Source: Piper betle (lineage: Eukaryota; Streptophyta; Magnoliopsida; Piperales; Piperaceae). From it: a stretch of DNA of 64,000 nucleotides. The stretch is from positions 55,268 through 119,267 of the forward strand of contig JAURVB010014869.1 of the NCBI GenBank assembly GCA_033002965.1, written 5' to 3'. Under the pieces are notes generated by a model that ran no database searches, was not told where the DNA came from, and saw only the letters and a list, made by a program, of their open reading frames with translations. The position numbers were made by a program, and so were the translations under genes. The stretch's first letter is position 1, and the number at the start of each line of letters is the position of its first letter. Shown in pieces: positions 34,987 through 47,531 of this stretch.

Positions 34987-36361
34987 TTACAGGTCGAAGC
35001 TGATCATTGTGGGAAAGACTATTGCAGTTGCTATGAATCCAAGGATAGATAGTCCACTCCATTGCAGATTGGGTGCTTAACATCAAACAAATTTCGGTTA
35101 AGGCAATTCTCAGCTGGAATGATAAAAAAAACATGAATTGAATCATTATAAAATGTCCATATCCATATTTGTTTAGGATAAAACTTGAACAGATTATCAT
35201 GTAATATGAGAACTCATTCCCTTGACTGATGAAACCTGTTGAAGGAAAAAAATGTTATCTTATGATGACCCGTTGGACAATGACAAGTAAACCAATAATG
35301 AAAAAACTGAAGGTATACCTAAGCACGAAATGTCCAAGGCCAACACTCCCAAGACCAGCACTAGGAACCAGGCAGGACGAAGGCCTATTCAGAAAAAAAT
35401 AATGAATCACAATCCCGTAATCTAAATGTTAGGACCTTTCAGATGAAGTTCACATCATGATGTAAAATGCAGAAAAAAATCTTTAACTACAGAGTTGTGA
35501 AGGTAAACAATAAAACTAAAGACAAGATTATATAATGTTTTTAGGGTAAACCTTTTTACAAAAATTTGAATTACAAATCGCAACTGTGTGGCATCCCCAC
35601 AACCATTTACATTATAGCATAGACCAGAAAACTTACCTTTACCTTCAGCGATTTCGAAATTGCCTATCAAGTTCTTGAAGGATGGGTTTATAGCAATGAT
35701 CACGTTCTATTTGCCCCTTTACAAAAATGTAAATTAATTTTCAGTTAAATTACAGAACAAATGGCTGCCTTTAAAAGATAAGGAAAATTAGAATTACCTC
35801 AGGTTCCCAGTCTCTAACTATATTTCTTATAATGCATCGTACCTAAAATGTATATAGCACGGCCAAAAGAACAACGAAACCTAAGATTAGCTTTGGATTT
35901 TGTATTTGTTAAAACAAACTAATCACGATTTAAGTAGGGAGACCACATAATGGTTCTTCCTAATATTCTCACTTTCCAGCATGAAGCAAAAACCTTTAAA
36001 CCATTAACTAACACATACAGAAATTTACTACACCAAAATGGAATAAGAGAGAGTATATTATTTTATCAACATCGACAAAGGGGACATCCAATTGAAGTGA
36101 TGGATCCAACCAGTCAAAAAAACCCCAAAGATCTATTTTTTCCACCAAAAAACTCAAACAAAAATTTCCAACTATTATGAAAGAAACCCCACAATTAGGG
36201 AACCAAACAAACAAACCCAAAAGAAGAAAGAAGAAAGAAGAGAAACGATTTCGGAAGAAAGGTGGTCTCTTGAGGTAGGCGCCGGTGATGCGGTGGAGGG
36301 ACTTGACTTCAAGGGCCTCCTTCGCCGTGGTAAAGCGGCGAGGGGAATGACTGTCCGCCAC
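34987..36361 (-). pseudogene. Small two-pass membrane protein gene copy, start codon lost
   Basis: Minus-strand exons with good splice signals are 35798-35842, 35643-35706, 35319-35384 and 34987-35075. They join in frame to VRCIIRNIVRDWEPE, NVIIAINPSFKNLIGNFEIAE, GLRPAWFLVLVLGVLALDIS, CLAPNLQWSG and LSILGFIATAIVFPTMISFD-L-stop. Two hydrophobic segments are likely membrane helices. A first exon, ADSHSPRRFTTAKEALEVKS then LHRITGAYLKRPPFFR, lies at 36250-36361. Its initiator is GTG (36359-36361) with no upstream in-frame ATG, and I find no donor that joins it in phase to exon 2. The reading frame is otherwise unblemished. I do not recognise the family with certainty. It is either a recently captured gene copy that lost its start, or a live gene with a different first exon. 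Confidence 0.6.
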
Positions 36362-36477
36362 CTTCCTTTGTTCCTTCCTCCAATGCCGTCGTCTTCCTAC
36401 TTTTCTCTTCTTTTTTTCTGATCGTCTGATGAGTTTTCAACAGCCACGTTAAAAATGAAGCACACATCTATCTCGAC

Positions 36478-36985
36478 TAGGGATGTAAACAAGCCAAACC
36501 TGCTCGCAATCATTTTACCTTCGGCTAGATTCGGCTTGAACTTATGCTCTTTAATTTTGTGCTCGAAAAATACTAGGCTTCGAAATAGATAGCTCGTTGA
36601 ACAATGAACAGAGCCTGAGCTAAGGAATGTTCGGTCGGCTTGGTTCGAAACTTGAGCTCGATGTATTCAAACTCGAAAAATACTCGGCTTGTCAATATTA
36701 TTGAGGTCATATTGAACTTCTATAGTGTTGGAAATAAAATTTTGATCCTATATAAGTCGAGCACGAGCCAAGGAAAAACATTCGCTCAGCTCGAGCTCGG
36801 CTTGAAAACATAGAGAGCTGAACATGAGCCAAACCCAAATAGTATGAATTTTGGAAGAGCTCGGCTCGACCTATAATACATCAAAGCTCGTCAAGCACTC
36901 AAACAAGCTCAAACATGCTTGCTAAAAATCACGTCGAATTCAAAAGCATCCCTGCTCGGCTCGGCTTGGCTCGTTTACACCCCTA
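36478..36985. mobile_element. hAT-type MITE, ~508 bp
   Basis: Ends are TAGGGATGTAAACAAGCC and ...GGCTCGTTTACACCCCTA, an inverted pair. The 8-bp flanks ATCTCGAC (36470-36477) and ATCTTGAC (36986-36993) match at 7 of 8, the target-duplication length of hAT transposons. There is no coding capacity. The interior is full of GAGCTCGGCTTG-like words. The same family is at 53648-54139. Confidence 0.85.
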
Positions 36986-37017
36986 ATCTTGACTAGCTGA
37001 AGCACACACAACCCACC

Positions 37018-37020
<3 letters not shown>

Positions 37021-37079
<59 letters not shown>
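37021..37079. repeat. (AT)n microsatellite, ~59 bp
   Basis: Uninterrupted AT dinucleotides at the junction between the inserted block and the resumed LTR. Confidence 0.97.
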
Positions 37080-37081
<2 letters not shown>

Positions 37082-39803
37082 CATAGGTGGAGCCCTATTA
37101 AGCCCATGAGTTGCCAAATGGTTCAGATCATGCCACCTAGTAAGATCTGGACCTTTCAATAAAATTAAAACCAAAAGCTTGGTTTTCCCCATTATTTGCA
37201 CTGTTGCTCCCTAGCACCGCCGTCACTTCGGCTTGCCGTTGGGGAGTTTCCGGCCACTCCCCGACCACTGGCCAGGTTCGATCGTGACCGCTTCGTGGCC
37301 GGCTATTGACCAAGACCCACTACCGACACTAGTGCCGTCGCATTTTCTAGCGGCAGAGCATTATTGGTTGTTGATTTCCAGTTGCCGCAACTGCCTTTGG
37401 GGAGTTTTCCAGCTCCAACGAGCCACCATTGGTGAGGCCAACCACCCAGATATATTCCTTTCATCGAGGTTGACATTTTGAGACCACCCACGACCACCGC
37501 CATGGCCACGATCACAGCCGGCGACGTCACTGTACCCTACGACAATTTTGCAGCTTTTCGGCCAACCGACGGTTAGAGTTCATCGGTCGTTACCACTAGC
37601 ACCTTCCCTATGCTCCCCTTTGTCAACTACGACCGATGGCAGCCTCTCGTCATGATGCCAACGACTTTTTGGCGACGGGCATCGCCTGCCCCGTTGGGCC
37701 CAATTACTTGCATTGCCTTCGCTTGACTGTATTCACGTCTGCCTGCCCACGTTCACATATGCCTACTCGTGTTCGTGTATACTCTGCCTGATCCTGTTCA
37801 TCTACTCGTTAGCTATGCCCGAGTCCACCAGTCTATGCCCATGTCCGCCCACCCGACCCAACCCACCAGTTTAGTTAACCCACACTGAATTAGTTTAGCC
37901 CATTCGACTTGGTTCGATTCAACTCATTTGACCCGATTGAGCTCATTTTCAGCCCGCTTTTGACCGGTTTTGGTAATTCGAAACACCTACATTAGTGCAG
38001 GTGCATATTCATATTATTTAGCACGTTTGGATGCTATCAATATTTTTCTTTATTTATTATTTATTTTATTTAGCTATTATTTATTTATTCATTATTATTC
38101 ATTCCTTGTTATTTGTATATTTATGGATTATAATGCATATTTATGTGATTATTTATTAATATTAATAATATATTTACTTATTAATATTTGTCTTATTCAT
38201 GTTTACTAACTTTTATATTTATTTATTTATTTATTTGTTGGCTTGCGTGTATGTTAATATTTATTTATATTAATTATGTATTTTTGTATTGGATAACTTG
38301 ATATTATTATTATTCATGATTAATTAACATTAACTATTTATTTATTTATTGAATTATTATTTATTTTTGTGTTTACTAAAATGAGTATATATTGATATTT
38401 ACTTGTGTTTGGCTGTATATTTATATAGTAATAATAATATAATTTTATGATTAGAGTATTATTTATTTTTAAATATTTATTATTTATCTCTTTATTCATG
38501 AGTGTATTTATTTATATGTTTATTATTATTTTTTAATTATTTTCTTTATTATGTCTAGATTTGCGTGCTAGATGTTTAGTTGTGAGTTTGTTTAGCACTA
38601 TTTTCTTTATTATGATATATTAATGATGTAAACACACACCACGAGCATGCATCATTTATAGATGTTATAATTTTACTTAGTAGTAAGTTTCAATGTAGGT
38701 TTCGGAGTCCAAGCTCCTCGTAGATGTGCAAAGGCACTTGGAGCTTGGATTATAGGTCTGTTAGGACTCTTCTTATCTTTTTCACTATTGTCTACTATGG
38801 ATTTGATTTTTGGTCCATAGGACATGTTAAGTGGCTGTTTATTGGACCGCACTTAACACGGGTCATTTAGACATATTTTACTTTCGGGATTAACAACTCT
38901 CGAGGATGAGATCCCTTGAGTTGTTTTTGAACTAAGATCTACTTGAAGGTGTCTTCAGGCCTATTATATAAATCCCTTCGCATGCCTATATATAATTTTA
39001 TCGAGTTTTTAGTGAGATGAAGGATGGTGAAGCCAATTCACACGTACCATGAGCGAGTGCATGTTCCAATCACAGCAGGCTCTGAATTAGTGGGAGGGTT
39101 ATTCCATTCCCAAGGGATCCTAACAACTCCAAGTTTTGAGTTGCTTACAACCAGAGAAACGTGGAGGTTTACAAGTACAGTTTAGTATAATGCACGTTCG
39201 GACATGTGGTTCAAAGGGTACTGAAGATGACTACTTGAGAGTACTCGGCCTTCATGCTCAGGGCCAGGAAAAATATGGAGGAAAAAAGAGGCTTAGGATA
39301 TACTTAGTAGTCCCAAGGAATCAGAGAAAAATGAGAAAATGTTGAGAGAGACATAATGCCAGTCAGTTCAGGATGCTATCTGGTCTGCAGCTAGATAGCT
39401 CCTCAGTAGATGCCCTAATGGAGAGTTCAATAAAAGTATATAATGGTTTTCTTTTAAATAAGAGTCATCTCTCATTTGAAAGTTTGATATTTAGTTATTT
39501 TCTGTTCCAATGATAATTGTTACTGACTTCTTTCATATTATATATCTAGGTCTTGTATTCCTACGTCGGCTTTGGTAGAAGGAAAGATAAATGTTAGTCA
39601 CACTTGAGCTCAACGCATTTATTTTCTTTCTTATTTTATGAGTATTTGATTTATTTTCACGCATATTTAGTAATGTCTTCTATTCATGAGATGCCAAGTG
39701 GTACTGATCAAGTCTTACATATTAGCAGCTTGAACATGACTCGATTCGATCATAACATTTCTAATTCAGTTCTTAGGTGAACCAAAATCAGGGTGTTATA
39801 GTT

Positions 39804-39815
39804 TGGTATCAGAGC
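39804..39815 (+). other. Primer-binding site of the old element
   Basis: TGGTATCAGAGC, a perfect initiator-Met tRNA type site, three bases after the 5' LTR end at 39800. Confidence 0.9.
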
Positions 39816-42464
39816 TATGTCTTGGTCAATTGAGATGGAAGACTTTTGTTTTGAGCCAAGTGTGTGAAGTTGTCCATAGCCAAGACGACAAGTATTTCCT
39901 TTGGTCTTTTCTCAAGATTTTAGAATTTTGCTCAATCAGACCTGAGCAGTGTATGTTTCAGTGTTAGCAATTGTAGAGAAGTATGAGATGGATATAAGAG
40001 TTGATGCAAGCATGGATCTCATAGGTGTGCTATGATAGGCTTAGGGACTCGTCCTTCCCTTTGACTGTGCTAGAGATTTGGACAACTTAGAGTGCCCACA
40101 TGATCAGTCAATTGAGGTTGAGTCGGATTGTGACCGGGATTACCTTGACCATCGGGGACATTACAACACTTGTCCATCCTTTTGCATGCCACCACATCAG
40201 TCCTTCCTTCGGACATGGTGTACATTGTGAGATGGAGTTATTAGAGATGACACATGTAGAGAGTTTGAAATATGGAGACACTGACAGAGTTACGTGACAT
40301 ATGAGCATGGACCATTGAGTGCGTTGGTCAGATTTATCAGATATAGTTTGAGGTCTACCTTAGAGAACTTTGACTCTAAAACAGATTCTTGTAGATGGAG
40401 GCCATAGCTATGCCAGCGAAGCCACTAGAGTACTCGGCACACAGATGAGAGTTTAGGGCCGATGACTTGATGGACCACTTCCAAGAGCTAGCAATGGATA
40501 AAGATAAGTAGCGAGGAGGACCACAATTCCATGGGCACATCACCGCCTCCCCCTTCCACTAGTGTATGTCTGTCCAAACAACACTCTTGTTTACTCTTCA
40601 CCAAACAGAGGCATGAACACACCCAGAATGAGCAAGATTACCTTTGACCACAGATTTAGAAATTTGACTAAATTTCACTCGATCTGCCAGTATCAGATCA
40701 GTGATTGCTATTGACAACCGGTCAGTGCTTATGGGGGCAGTCACTCCAGATTCCAAGAAACCAGTGTGGCTCAGCATTATTTTGCCATCATACGTGTCAC
40801 CACTGTGATCAAGACCCCTTTGAATCAGACACACATGGTTGGATAACTTGAGCAAAGTTGTTAGTAGCCACCGCTGAGGAAACAGACACATGGATGAAGA
40901 AATGCTAGAGACAGGAGTGGGGTTACCGTGTACATGATTAGGATCAAACCCTCAACACTTGGATTTGCATAATTGTCATCCGAGTTGCATAACCATTGTT
41001 TGAGTTACACAACCATCGACTGTGATGCACTACCACCAACTGAATGCTCACTACCACTGTTCGGGTGGAGCAATTATTGTGGAAGCAAGGCCCAAGTAGT
41101 TACCTCACCCTATAAGTGGATAACTACTTGGGGATGTTCTTAGCCTTGCACAGAGACCACATGCCATAGTTTCGGAGTAGAGTAGGGTCAGAGATTGAGG
41201 ACAAGATATAGCTAAGGTAACATCAGCCGGACAAAGAAATTTACATGCATTGGAATTATTCTAATGTGATGGCACAAGATGAACTTCACAACTATCTTGC
41301 ATGCCATTCATTGTCTTGACTTAACATCCTTAGGTTAAATGTGTATTGCAAGATAGTATCATCAGACAATGTTAGCGATAGTCTTATTGGTGCATGGACA
41401 GGTATGGAACATGACAGTGTGACCTCCAGAAGGGATGATTATAGTTGTCAGATTATTCAATCACCATGATAGTATATCTGGAGGCCCATAGCCAGGGCAT
41501 ACATATCAGATGATTAGCAGCACAATATAACCCTATTCAGAGTTTGGCCAGTCAAGGCGAGGTATTTGACTCATATTAGAATTTTGGCTTAGATGGTGGG
41601 TTCACTGAAGGAGTGTCCGTCAAGGAGAGACTGATTTCCTTGTGCTTTTCCAGCACGATTAAGTTCTTACCTTGAGCCATAGTTTGAGCTTTGCCTCGGG
41701 TATAGAAAGTACTTTCGCTGTACTGATTAGGGCTTGCAGTGCGGGTAGCAGATTGCTGACCAGTCTTACAGTGATGACTTCACCCTAGCTTAGGAGTGAC
41801 ACATACAGGGATTCCACTCATACTAGACCACGTTGGCTAGATAGAGAGACACCAGTGTATGCTCATTTTGACTGATAGCCTTACTAGAAAGTCTACCACA
41901 ACGGTAGTAATCATGTGAGTCAAGATTAGTACTACAAATCTGTACGTGACACAGGTCACACACCACTAAAGAATGGACAAGACACATGTAAACCTCACTA
42001 CGAGTCTCCGTAGGCTTGAGGGGAGATAGTAGTTCTTTGGGTTGTTTGAACCTCACTACTAGTACCTTGCAGTACTCTAGAGTATCTTCTTGACCAACTA
42101 GTAGGCCCTTAGGGGTGAACCTAAGCTTTTCCTGCTGAGGTCATTGCATTTTAGTCCCCACAGTTTGTAGTGAGCCAAGGAGCTAGTCCAGTCAGATTAT
42201 TCCAGCATGTATGGACGGTCTAGCCATATGATTCTAGCATGTATGGTCCTGCCAAGCCAGATTAGTAAGGAGCTAGCGAGCTTCATCAGTGTTCAAAGTT
42301 CCAGTTTCATGTTGTTCTGTTTGGGTTGTTTGCAGCCAACTTTTGAGGGAGAGCTACTCTCCAAGTCATAGCTTAACAACTTTAGTTTTGCTAGCTCAGT
42401 GCCATCTTCACTTGAGTCCTCCGATCATAGTTGATGTGAGAAATTTCGGGGATGGAATTTTTAT
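39816..42464 (+). pseudogene. Decayed internal (gag) region of the old element
   Basis: No open frame longer than about 100 codons fits the element. Near 40128-40175 the plus strand reads DCDRDYLDHRGHYNTCP, a likely remnant of a Gag zinc knuckle. A minisatellite at 40978-41060 matches the one at 27972-28195. At 2.65 kb between primer site and polypurine tract there is no room for a full pol, so like the 6.8-14.7 kb element it was probably non-autonomous. Confidence 0.55.
40978..41060. repeat. ~21-bp degenerate minisatellite, short
   Basis: About four units of the type CATCCGAGTTGCATAACCAT. The reverse strand of 27972-28195 shows the same unit. Confidence 0.55.
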
Positions 42465-42477
42465 AAGGAGGAGAGGT
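42465..42477 (+). other. Polypurine tract of the old element
   Basis: AAGGAGGAGAGGT abuts TGTAAAACCC at 42478. It is almost the same as the tract of the 6.8-14.7 kb element (AAGGAGGGAAGGT), which points to a shared lineage. Confidence 0.85.
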
Positions 42478-43141
42478 TGTAAAACCCTAGTTTCAAATTA
42501 GGGTTTTACTCGCTTGTTTTGCTTGATTTAGGCCAGTCTCGAGTCAGTTTGAGTGAGTTCGATGCCATACGAGTTTTTAGACGATGAGTATGGGGCCCAT
42601 ATGGCCATATGAACATATTATGGAGGCTGAGTAAGCCTGATATGTAGATGACAGCTTCAGTTATGCTAAAGCAAAACATGAGTTATCAATGTATACAAGA
42701 GGTAGACATATTTTTTTAAGTGTTAATAAGGATTTTATGGCTAGATCTAGGCTGTTGTAGCATTTAGTGTCTGTCAACATTTTTCAGTGAGAAGCACTAC
42801 CTGCCCTATCAAGCCCGTTTACTTGTGTCACGTTGGCCTGCTTGCATTAGCGTCTGCCCGCCCTCGTTTGCGTTTGCCTGCCTGCATTCGTGTTTGACTT
42901 CCTAATTCTATTCACATACTCATCAGTCGTGCCTGAGTCCACTAGTCCATGGTTGTTTCCTCCCAACAAACCTAGCCCATCAGTTTAGTTAACCCCAACC
43001 AAGTTGGTTTAACTTATTCGACTCAGTTCGGGTCAACCCATTTGACCTGGTTGATCTCATTTTCAACCTTTTTTCGGCTGATTTTTGACCATTTTTGGTA
43101 ATTCAAAACACCCTACATTAGTTTATGAATATTTTTCTTTA

Positions 43142-43173
<32 letters not shown>

Positions 43174-44371
43174 TTCATTATTATTCATTCCTTGTTATTT
43201 GTACATTTATTTATTATAATGCATGTTTATGTGATTATTTATTAATATTAATGATATATTTACTTATTAATAATAGTCTTATTCATGTTTACTAAATTTT
43301 ATATTTATTTATTTATTTAATTATTGGCTCACGTGTATGTTATTATTTATTTGTATTAATTATGTATTTCTGTATTGGATAACTATGATATTATTATTAT
43401 TATTCATGATTAATTAATATTAACTAATTATTTATTTATATGTTTACTAACATGAATATATGTTGATATTTACTCGTGTTTAGTTGTGTTTTATATAGTA
43501 TAATGATATTATTGTTTTCTATAGTATAATGATATAATTATTTTATGATTAGAGTATTATTTATTTTTTAGTATTTATTATTTATCTATTTATTCATGAG
43601 TGTATTTATATATTTATTTATTATTTGTTTATTAGTCATTTTCTTTATTATGTCTCAATTTGTGTACCTGATGTTTAGTTGTAGGTTTGTTTAACATTGT
43701 TTTCTTTATTTTGATGTATTGATGATATGAGCACACACCACAAACATGCATCATGTAGAGATGTAAGTATTTTTACTTAGTAATAGTTTCGATGTAGGTT
43801 TCGGAGTTCAAACTCGCAATAAATGTGCAAAGGTGCTTGGAGCTTTGACCATAGGTCTATTAGGACTATTCTCATCTTTATCGATGTAGTCTATTGTTGA
43901 TCTGATTTTGAGATTGTAGGATGTGTTAAGTGGCTGTTTTATCGAACCCCACTTAACACGGGCCATTTAGACATATTTTACTTTCGGGATTAATAACTCT
44001 CAAGGATGAGATCTCTCTAGTTGTTTCCGAACTAAGATGAACTGTGAGTTACCTTTGGGCTTATTATATAAATCCCTTCCCAGGCCTATACATAATTTTA
44101 TTGAGTTTTTAGTGAGACAAAAGATGATGAAACCAACTCGCATGTGCCATGAGCGGGTACATGTGCCATGAGCGGGTACATGTGCCAGTCACAGCGGGCT
44201 CTCGGATTAATGAGTGGCTTGTTCAATTCCTGAGGGATCCTGACAACTCCGCATTTTGAGTTCCTTACACCCGGAGATATGTGGGGGTTTACGAGTACTG
44301 TTTAGTACAATGTACGTCTGGACTTGTGGTTCAAAGGGTATTAAAGGCGACTGTATGGAGTACTCAATCTT

Positions 44372-44681
44372 TGTAACACCCCAAATCCGGTTTGCTATTA
44401 ACCGAACTGGAAACGTTACATGAGACCAAACTGATTCTCCATTTGATTAATTTGGTCAACTCGAACTTAAGTATAAGGGACCTACTCTAAGCATCATAAG
44501 ATGAGAAACATGCCATATTGAATGTATGAAATGCACAACCTAGCAGGATGCTATGGGGATGGTATGATATATAAAAAATCACACGCTAATCGATTAAATA
44601 TATAATAAAAATCTTACAAATAAACAGACATAGTTTCCCCTAAAAGTGGAATAAGGAAACTACCATGTCCATCATTATATC

Positions 44682-44720
<39 letters not shown>

Positions 44721-46926
44721 GAGAAGTAATAAGAAATACCACAACATCACATTCTGTCATTATCATAGTCCCTACTTGGGTCTTGATCCACCTACTATTC
44801 ACATTCTCATATAGTCAGAAGTTTGCTAACTTCAACATTTCCAACTTCATTCACAAAATAAGTCAACTATGCATTGAACATCATCAAAATATTTATCAAA
44901 AGTTCTACATATTCACCAACATCACAAATATGCGTCCTATCGCTAAGAATGTGTGTGTACAAAGATGTCACTGCTCATTCGTCAAGTCTAGCATATCCTA
45001 TTGTATCTAATGTTCACCTACATATATAATAAAAAATCGTTAGCAATGGTTGTCATTGGTCCAAAAAATAACTAATAACAAACTCTCTATGAGAGCTAAC
45101 TCTCATAAAAAGAAAACATGCATATACTTCACTAGAACTCTCATAAGGGTAACTACTGAGGAGCCATCAAGCTATAGCCTGGATGGCATCCCGAACTGAC
45201 TAGTCTGATGCCTCTCTTGGCAATTTGTCAAAATTAATTTTGGTCCTAAACCTCTCTGATCTTCTATATTTCTCCTGGCCTCAAACACGAAAGCCGAGTA
45301 CTCTCAAGCAGCTGCCTTTAGTACCCTTTTTACCACATGTCCATACGTGCTCTGTACTAAACAGTACCTGTAAACCCCATGTTCTTTGGTGTGAGGAACT
45401 CAAAACATGAGTTGTCAAGATCCCTCGGGAATAGAACAACCATCTCACTAATTTAGAGCCCTGTTGTCACTGACATGTGCACCCGCTCATGGTACGTACG
45501 AGTCGGTTTCACCATCTCTTGTCTCACTGAAAACTCGATAAAATCAAATATATGCCTAGGAAGGGATTTAATATTTCAAGCACGAAGGCAACTTGTGGTG
45601 GATCTTGTTTTTAAAATTAGACTCGAGGGATCTCATCCTTAAGTAAAGCAACAATAGAAGAGATCGACAAACAGAGGATAAGTCCTAAACGGACCTGGTA
45701 GAAGCTCCAAACGTGGTATCGCGCCTATGCGGCAAGCTCCTACACCGAACCTACACAAACAAGACTAATTTCTAAATCCCATGTACACCCATATGATGCA
45801 TTATCGACATGATGGATATTTCAAATAACACTAGGACAATCATGTATATCCTGATCAATCCAATAAATCCTAATAATCATGTTATGTAAATCTATATTCC
45901 TACGTGATCATATCATCAACATCACAAATTTGTCAATATGTAATTTAAACATATCAATTAACTAAATAAAGATCATAAGTTTTGATTATCTAGCGAATAC
46001 TCAATCATAACAATTTAATCATTAAAACTAGATGCATAATTCTATGAGTCTAATTATCTGACATTAAGTAATAGCAATATCGAAAAGCACGTATTTGTAA
46101 TTAACTAATCAAGTAATTCTCATAATTATAACAACATAAATTTCAAAACACCAAAATTAGCACACAATCAAACCTATGAATATTACCAAAATGATGCACA
46201 TGCTAATGATGGTCAATCATATAAAAAATGAAATAAAAATTAAATCTTTATACCTAAGTCGGCGATTACATGGCAATGACAGCAATTGCCGATGACGTCA
46301 AGAGGGAGATGGCAACTGTGGCTGGCATCCCAAGGCGACACTAGGAAGGGGAAGGGTAGCTTGACGTGGTCAGAGCACCACGGGCCGGCGGCAACGGCTC
46401 GCCGGCGGAGGGAAGGAAACAAAGACGGGTGGTGTTTGGAGGAGGAAACCAGGGGAGAAGAAAAGGGTAAGTCTGGGGCAGTTTTGTAAATAAAACTTGA
46501 CTCTCTCCCAATTAGTGTCAATAATAATAAATAAATTCTAAAAAATATATAAAATAAATATGATATAATACCATAAAATCAAATATGCTCAATAAAATAA
46601 AATAACATATTCTAAACCTACCAACCCACCCAAAAGTCCTATCTAACACATCCTAACACGATAAACAACCTAATTTTAATTTCTACGGTCTAATGCATGC
46701 AATAATAAAAAAAATGTGGCATAGTGTCGTATATTCTAATAACTCATTTTCTTGTTGTGTTACTAACTTTATTATCATATACTCGGGTAGACTTGACCCT
46801 CACAACTCATAACATACGACCGGCTTTGGCTAGGCGCATGTATTTGAAAACTGACTCAACTCAGACCGATAGTTGAACTGATCAATTCGCAAGTATAAAA
46901 CTCAAACCCAAGTCATGGGTTTTACA
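44372..46926 (-). mobile_element. Solo LTR of the 6-16 kb family nested in the 3' LTR
   Basis: Starts TGTAACACCCCAAATCCGG and ends CATGGGTTTTACA. Flanks ATCTT (44367-44371) and ACCTT (46927-46931) match at 4 of 5. Its plus-strand LTR signatures (GGTAGAAGCTCCAA, the GGGATCTCATCC block) align with the solo LTR at 5822. No internal region is present. Contains an (AT)n tract at about 44682-44717. Confidence 0.78.
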
Positions 46927-46994
46927 ACCTTGCGCTCAGTGCCAAGACTCAAACTCAAGTCATGGGTTTTACAACCTTTGTGCTCAGTGCCAAG
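46899..46994. repeat. ~47-bp tandem duplication across the LTR/host junction
   Basis: ACTCAAAYCCAAGTCATGGG...CTCAGTGCCAAG occurs twice in a row (second copy from about 46947). Each copy includes the last LTR bases TTTTACA plus about 20 bases of flanking host LTR, so the event followed insertion. Confidence 0.8.
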
Positions 46995-47531
46995 AGAAAT
47001 ATGGAAGAAAGGAGATGGCTTAGGATATACTGGTAGTCCCAAGGGATCAGAGAAAAAATTGAGAAAATGCCAAGAGAGGCTTAATGCCAGTCAGTTCAGG
47101 ACACTATATGGTCTACAACTAGATGGCCCTTATGGAGAGTTCGATAGAAGAATATATTGATTTTCTTTTAAATGTGAGTCATCTTTCATTTGACAGTTTA
47201 ATATTTAGTTATTTTTTGGACTAGTGACAATTGTTATTGACGTTTTTCATATTATATATGTAAGTCTTGTGTTCCTAAGTCGGCTTTGGTGGAAGGAAAA
47301 ATAAATGGTTTATACACTTGAGCTCAGAGTAGTTATTTTCTTTCATATTTTATCTATACTTGATTTGTTTTCATGCATATTTAATAATGTCTTTCATTTT
47401 CAAGAAGCCAAACGGGTTATTTCGATATATATTATTGATTGAGTCTTACATATTAGCAGCTTGAGATATGACTCGACTTGATCATAGCATTCTGATTCGG
47501 TTCTTAGGTGAAATGAAATCGGCATGTTACA

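Larger units (their letters stand above)
32405..37080. other. ~4.7-kb non-LTR block inserted in the 5' LTR
   Basis: The left edge lies in TTTATATATATATATGG at about 32395-32407, and the right edge in or after the long (AT)n tract at 37021-37079. Just inside the left edge are two hairpins: CAGCACAGCCA-TCT-TGGCTGTGCTG (32427-32451) and GTTGGAT-TCT-ATCCAAC (32467-32483). The block holds a GC-rich exon-like stretch (32500-32700), a PPR-DYW fragment, a membrane-protein gene copy and a MITE. The remainder (32720-33900) has mixed composition with no frame I can assign. How it was carried in is unknown. Confidence 0.6.
31674..39800 (+). repeat. 5' LTR of the old element, enlarged by an inserted block
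   Basis: 31674-32400 and about 37080-39800 align with the 3' LTR, for example GTTTAGTTAACCC at about 37870 and 42980, and the TTTATTTATTTA-rich stretch at 38040-38560 and 43130-43640. 32405-37080 has no counterpart and is inserted DNA. A tandem duplication of 212 bp (31861-32072 and 32073 to about 32280) is also absent from the 3' LTR. A TATA-like CCTATATATAAT is at about 38983. Confidence 0.75.
31674..47531 (+). mobile_element. Old, large Ty3/gypsy-type LTR retrotransposon with nested insertions
   Basis: The 5' LTR starts TGTAAAACCCC at 31674 and ends GGGTGTTATA at 39800. The 3' LTR starts TGTAAAACCCT at 42478 and ends CATGTTACA at 47531. Flanking 5-mers are CTAAA (31669-31673) and CTGAA (47532-47536), a target duplication with one substitution. 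A primer site (39804-39815) and polypurine tract (42465-42477) border a 2.7-kb internal region. The internal region has no intact frame. The LTRs are strongly diverged and unequal because of a 4.7-kb block in the 5' LTR and a solo LTR in the 3' LTR, so insertion was ancient. Confidence 0.8.
42478..47531 (+). repeat. 3' LTR of the old element, split by a solo LTR
   Basis: Aligns with the outer parts of the 5' LTR. Interrupted by the opposite-strand solo LTR at 44372-46926. It resumes at about 46995 with AGAAATATGGAAGAAAGGAG and ends CATGTTACA. Confidence 0.8.

Noticed and set aside
32395..37080. Helitron as carrier of the gene block
   Set aside because: A TC...TATATA start is arguable, but no CTRR end with a preceding hairpin followed by T was found at the right edge; the superfamily is left open.
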